This document shows, piece by piece, positions 6,896 to 9,540 of a stretch of 9,540 nucleotides of DNA. Position 1 is the stretch's first letter; each line of letters begins with the position of its first letter. Source of the stretch: Candidatus Poribacteria bacterium (GTDB lineage Bacteria > Poribacteria > WGA-4E > PCPOR2b); NCBI GenBank assembly GCA_027296925.1, contig JAPUIP010000523.1, positions 1 through 9,540 on the forward strand, in the 5' to 3' direction. Below the pieces are notes generated by a model, which saw only the letters and a list, made by a program, of their open reading frames with translations, had not been told where the DNA came from and ran no database searches. The position numbers and the translations under genes are program-made.

Positions 6896-6943
6896 CAGAT
6901 CAGCCAATCGGCGAATCAGCGAATCAACGAATCAACGAATTCG
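6896..6943 (+). repeat. 8-bp tandem repeat, six units
   Basis: The core is CGAATCAG (6912-6919), CGAATCAA (6920-6927), CGAATCAA (6928-6935) and CGAATTCG (6936-6943), preceded by two degenerate units (6896-6903 and 6904-6911). An 8-bp period keeps phase every three units and never creates a stop here, so the tract is open in the protease frame and would read as Asn/Ser/Arg-rich (SANRRISESTNQRIR). Similar short-unit tracts occur between genes in several uncultivated phyla, to my knowledge. It lies between a good ribosome-binding site and the first ATG of the protease. Confidence 0.7.
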
Positions 6944-6959
6944 GAATTACGTTTCACGC

Positions 6960-9095
6960 ATGATGCACGCTCCATCGCATATCATGCTCTACACTTTAGG
7001 CATTATACTTTTCGCATATTTTATTCAGCCTGGCGCCGCTGCTCCGCCAAATCCTTACCGCTTTTACGACTACAATGCCATGACAGACGCCTGGACACCG
7101 AAGCCGGGGGCAGACACCGCTCAATTCATGAGTGCGTTACAAGGCTGCTGTCTTGCGCGAGAACAGGGCGTTTTGCAAGGAGACGGCATCGAGTTTGTTC
7201 TCGCCATCAAGATCGATTTCTCCGATCAGCCCGGCAGGCGCCCCGGTGCGGAGTTCGATCAATTTTTCTTTGCGGAAGCGGGCGTTTCGCTGCAAACTTA
7301 CTTCAACGAGGTTTCTTACGGGCAGATGGATGTTCAGCCCGGCCCGGCGGGGGGTGTACTTCCGAAGGGAAATAACTGGGTACGCGCCCAGAAAACGATG
7401 GGGTATTACGGTGAGGGGCGGATCAACGAAAGTCGCTACCGAGAGCTTGTTCGTGAGGCGTGTGAGGCAGTGGATGCCAGCGTCGATTTTTCACAGTACG
7501 ACCGCGATAACGATGGGGTCGTAGATCACGTTTTTGTCATCCATTCGGGAGACGACGAGGCCTCGACCTTCACCGGTTTCTACGGGGATAACATCTGGTC
7601 GATTTTGACACGTGAAGTCAACGCGACTTTCGATGGCGTGCGGGTGAGTACCGCTGTTGTTGCGGCGGAGGAACCGAGTTTCGATAAGCCACATCTCGGC
7701 ATCTACTTCCACGAATTCTTTCATGATTTCGGCGGTCCCGATGTGTACGGTGCAGGGATTACAGATTCTCGCGACCACAAGTGGGGATTGATGGGCGCGT
7801 TCGGTCCCTATCAAGGCGAGTTCATTAATGAAGCTGGCGATGGCTTGCGTCCCAGCCACATCATTGGCTATCTGAAATGGGATTTTGATGCCCGCCCGGA
7901 AAATGGGCGGCTCGGCTGGATTCAGCCGGTCGAAATCACGGAGAACATCTCCAATCTGCCCATACCGAGCTTTGCGCTCCCGCCACGTGAGGACAAACTC
8001 TTCAAAATCGACATCCCCGGAAAAGTGGATGAAACCGGAGATAGTGTCGAATTCTTCCTCATTGAGAACCGTTATCGGGAATCCGGTGCGATTTTCGACG
8101 CCCGACTGCCCGAATCCGGTATTCTCATCTGGCACATCGATGAAACGCAGGTACGCCCCATTTTTGATATGGATGCCGCGCGACAAATCTGGCTCGAAGA
8201 CCCTAGCGATCCAGATCACATCGGCGTCGATCCGAACAACCCGAATTTCAGCGATATCCGCCGCGTTACGGAGGGCGCCGCGTATTCTGCAGACGACAAC
8301 CAGATTTCTTTTACCCCCGCCACTCGCCCCAACAGCAACGCCAGCGATGGAACGGTTTCGGGAATCGCCATTACCAACATCGGCCCTGAGGGGCAGACCA
8401 TGCAAATCTCGGTGTCGTTTGGGGACACGTATGAGCCGAACGATGATCTGGCGACCGCCTTCCCGATTGAGTTCGGCCAAACTTATGAGTCCTTTATTTT
8501 CGATGGGGCGGATGTGCGGGATGTCTACCGGTTCGACGCGATACGCAACGAAGCGATTGTGATTATGTTCACCGCTCCTCCGGAGATGGTTGATTATCGA
8601 TTAGCACTTCTCGATGCCAATGGTCGGAAAATTGTCGATGGAGAAAAGGTTGGCCCCACCGAACAACGGATCATCTATCAACCGGAGGAGACGGGGCTGC
8701 TTCACATTTCGGTCGAATCCCAATTCGGCTTCAGTGATGTCGATTCATACCGCCTAACCGTCGATGCCGTTCAGATCCAATCTGGAGTGTTGAAACTCGC
8801 GCAGATTCGCGTTTTTCCGAATCCCGTCCGCGCGGAACATACTGAAGCGATCTTCTCCTATACCATTCCTGACTTCCAACGTGCCGAACAGGTCGAGCTC
8901 GAAATCTTCAATATCGCCGGCGATTTGGTTCACACGGACGTTCGTCAAAGTGTCATTGGATCCAGCCAATTCCGCTGGACTGGCGCAAGCAATCAGGGAG
9001 AAGCGGTCGCTAACGGCATCTATATTTACGTGATTTCTGCAAGGCAGGGCGAGGAAACGGTTCGTGAAATTGGGAAGGTGGGTGTGGTGAGATGA
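6960..9095 (+). CDS. Secreted M6-family (immune inhibitor A-like) metalloprotease with PPC and FlgD-like C-terminal domains
   Basis: The 711-aa product begins with a signal peptide (hydrophobic MLYTLGIILFAYFIQPGAAA, 9-28; cleavage after AAA). The zinc motif HEFFHDFGGPD (His251, Glu252, His255) is the M6 HExxHxxG-PD signature, preceded by YDRDNDGVVDHVFVIHSG (180-197), a conserved M6 segment with a calcium-loop look. A pre-peptidase C-terminal (PPC) type beta domain follows at about 489-605 (DTYEPNDD...YRFDA...SYRLTV). A FlgD-Ig-like/sorting-tail domain closes the protein (613-711: VFPNPVR, LEIFNIAGDLV, RWTGASNQGEAVANGIY, ending IGKVGVVR). It probably digests extracellular proteins, with the tail anchoring or exporting it. 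ATG 6960 is chosen as the first ATG before the signal peptide; TTG 6888 with a strong ribosome-binding site is a serious alternative. It is third in the plus-strand run. Confidence 0.88.
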   Translation: MMHAPSHIMLYTLGIILFAYFIQPGAAAPPNPYRFYDYNAMTDAWTPKPGADTAQFMSALQGCCLAREQGVLQGDGIEFVLAIKIDFSDQPGRRPGAEFDQFFFAEAGVSLQTYFNEVSYGQMDVQPGPAGGVLPKGNNWVRAQKTMGYYGEGRINESRYRELVREACEAVDASVDFSQYDRDNDGVVDHVFVIHSGDDEASTFTGFYGDNIWSILTREVNATFDGVRVSTAVVAAEEPSFDKPHLGIYFHEFFHDFGGPDVYGAGITDSRDHKWGLMGAFGPYQGEFINEAGDGLRPSHIIGYLKWDFDARPENGRLGWIQPVEITENISNLPIPSFALPPREDKLFKIDIPGKVDETGDSVEFFLIENRYRESGAIFDARLPESGILIWHIDETQVRPIFDMDAARQIWLEDPSDPDHIGVDPNNPNFSDIRRVTEGAAYSADDNQISFTPATRPNSNASDGTVSGIAITNIGPEGQTMQISVSFGDTYEPNDDLATAFPIEFGQTYESFIFDGADVRDVYRFDAIRNEAIVIMFTAPPEMVDYRLALLDANGRKIVDGEKVGPTEQRIIYQPEETGLLHISVESQFGFSDVDSYRLTVDAVQIQSGVLKLAQIRVFPNPVRAEHTEAIFSYTIPDFQRAEQVELEIFNIAGDLVHTDVRQSVIGSSQFRWTGASNQGEAVANGIYIYVISARQGEETVREIGKVGVVR

Positions 9096-9126
9096 TGGGT
9101 AGGTAGACATGATATTTTTGAGCTTG

Positions 9127-9540
9127 CTATTCTGGATGATTCCGATAGATCTCGTTTTCAAACTCACGTATGTTGCCGGGCCACGGATAATTCGTCAGAT
9201 GCTCGATCCCGTCAAGTGCGAACCCGTTGATTGCCTTGCCAAGTTGATGACAGGCCTTCTGCAGGCAATGTTCAGCCAGGAGGGGGATGTCCTCGGCTCG
9301 TTCCCGCAGCGTCGGGATGTGGATGTGGAACACATTCAACCGATAGTAGAGATCTTCCCGGAACTTCCCCGCCCCAACCGCCTGCGCCAGGTCCCGGTTA
9401 TCGATTTGAGTGGCTTGCGTTGGCGGGTTCCAGTCATCCTCGTAACCTTGAAGCTTGTACCGATAGATGCGCTTCTCCGGGTGGGTTTTAAAGTCGATGG
9501 AATTGTAGTCGAACGTGATACGCGCGCCATCAACGGCGGG
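9127..9540 (-). pseudogene. Y_Y_Y domain/sigma-54 activator chimera, 3' end (partial, truncated)
   Basis: The minus strand is open without a stop from the window edge to TAG at 9127-9129 (137 residues visible). Residues 5-46 (ARITFDYNSIDF, YRYKLQGYEDDWNPPTQATQ) match the beginning of a Y_Y_Y domain, the beta-sandwich that follows the propeller repeats in large two-component sensor proteins. From residue 48 the sequence is the back half of a sigma-54 AAA+ activator: NRDLAQAV (sensor I), FREDLYYRLNV (60-70, with arginine-finger region), LRERAEDIPLL (78-88) and YPWPGNIREFENEI (118-131, sensor II). Walker A, the GAFTGA loop and Walker B are absent, the Y_Y_Y domain is cut short, and no Fis-type helix-turn-helix follows the AAA+ part. 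It cannot hydrolyse ATP as it stands, so a large in-frame internal deletion is inferred. The upstream part lies outside the window. Confidence 0.75.

Noticed and set aside
6896..6943. CRISPR array or plasmid iterons
   Set aside because: The units are only 8 bp with no spacers, and no cas or replication gene is present; it is a simple tandem repeat.
7491..8480. Long minus-strand open frame (329 codons) inside the protease gene
   Set aside because: It is the antisense shadow of the M6 protease, which has a signal peptide, zinc motif and known domains; the shadow has no recognisable domain.

Overview
This window reads as chromosomal DNA from an uncultivated, probably Gram-negative-type bacterium. 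Three things suggest this: the mix of enzyme families (Ldh_2 oxidoreductase, phytanoyl-CoA dioxygenase, PHP phosphoesterase, M6 metalloprotease with a FlgD-like C-terminal domain, and a Y_Y_Y/sigma-54 regulator), the palindromic intergenic repeats, and the loose gene packing. The combination reminds me of Candidatus Poribacteria or a similar sponge or marine lineage. That assignment is inference at low confidence, because no rRNA or marker gene is present.

Layout, left to right. A promoter region with three copies of a 7-bp half-site (107-181) precedes an Ldh_2-family NAD(P)-dependent dehydrogenase (285-1328, +). About 740 bp without a convincing gene follows. It holds a 120-bp palindromic repeat element (1386-1505), a plausible promoter (1559-1587) and a possibly structured transcript (1590-1702). 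Next is a 2H phosphoesterase/LigT-like protein (2072-2785, +), convergent with two minus-strand genes: a PhyH-type Fe(II)/2-oxoglutarate dioxygenase (2879-3718) and, upstream of it in the likely operon, a PHP-domain phosphoesterase (3821-4591). A divergent intergenic region with a good sigma70-like promoter (4803-4832) starts a plus-strand run. The run contains a zinc-dependent phospholipase-C-like protein (4894-5961), a broken membrane protein coupled to it by ATGA (5958-6882, two frames), and a secreted M6 metalloprotease with PPC and FlgD-like domains (6960-9095). The right edge carries, on the minus strand, the 3' end of a regulator whose Y_Y_Y sensor domain is joined directly to the back half of a sigma-54 AAA+ domain (9127-9540), so it is almost certainly a deletion relic.

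Function. No single pathway links these genes. The PHP and PhyH genes form a plausible two-gene transcription unit. The PLPC-like, membrane and M6 genes form a plausible three-gene unit with a cell-envelope or secretion flavour. Two genes in 4 kb (5958-6882 and 9127-9540) look as if they have lost large internal segments. That is either real genome decay or an assembly or amplification artefact. I see no rRNA, tRNA, CRISPR array, transposase or phage gene. I did not find a convincing new multi-gene system; the most unusual features are the regulator chimera, the promoter-flanking repeat, the 120-bp palindromic element and the 8-bp tandem repeat at the protease start.
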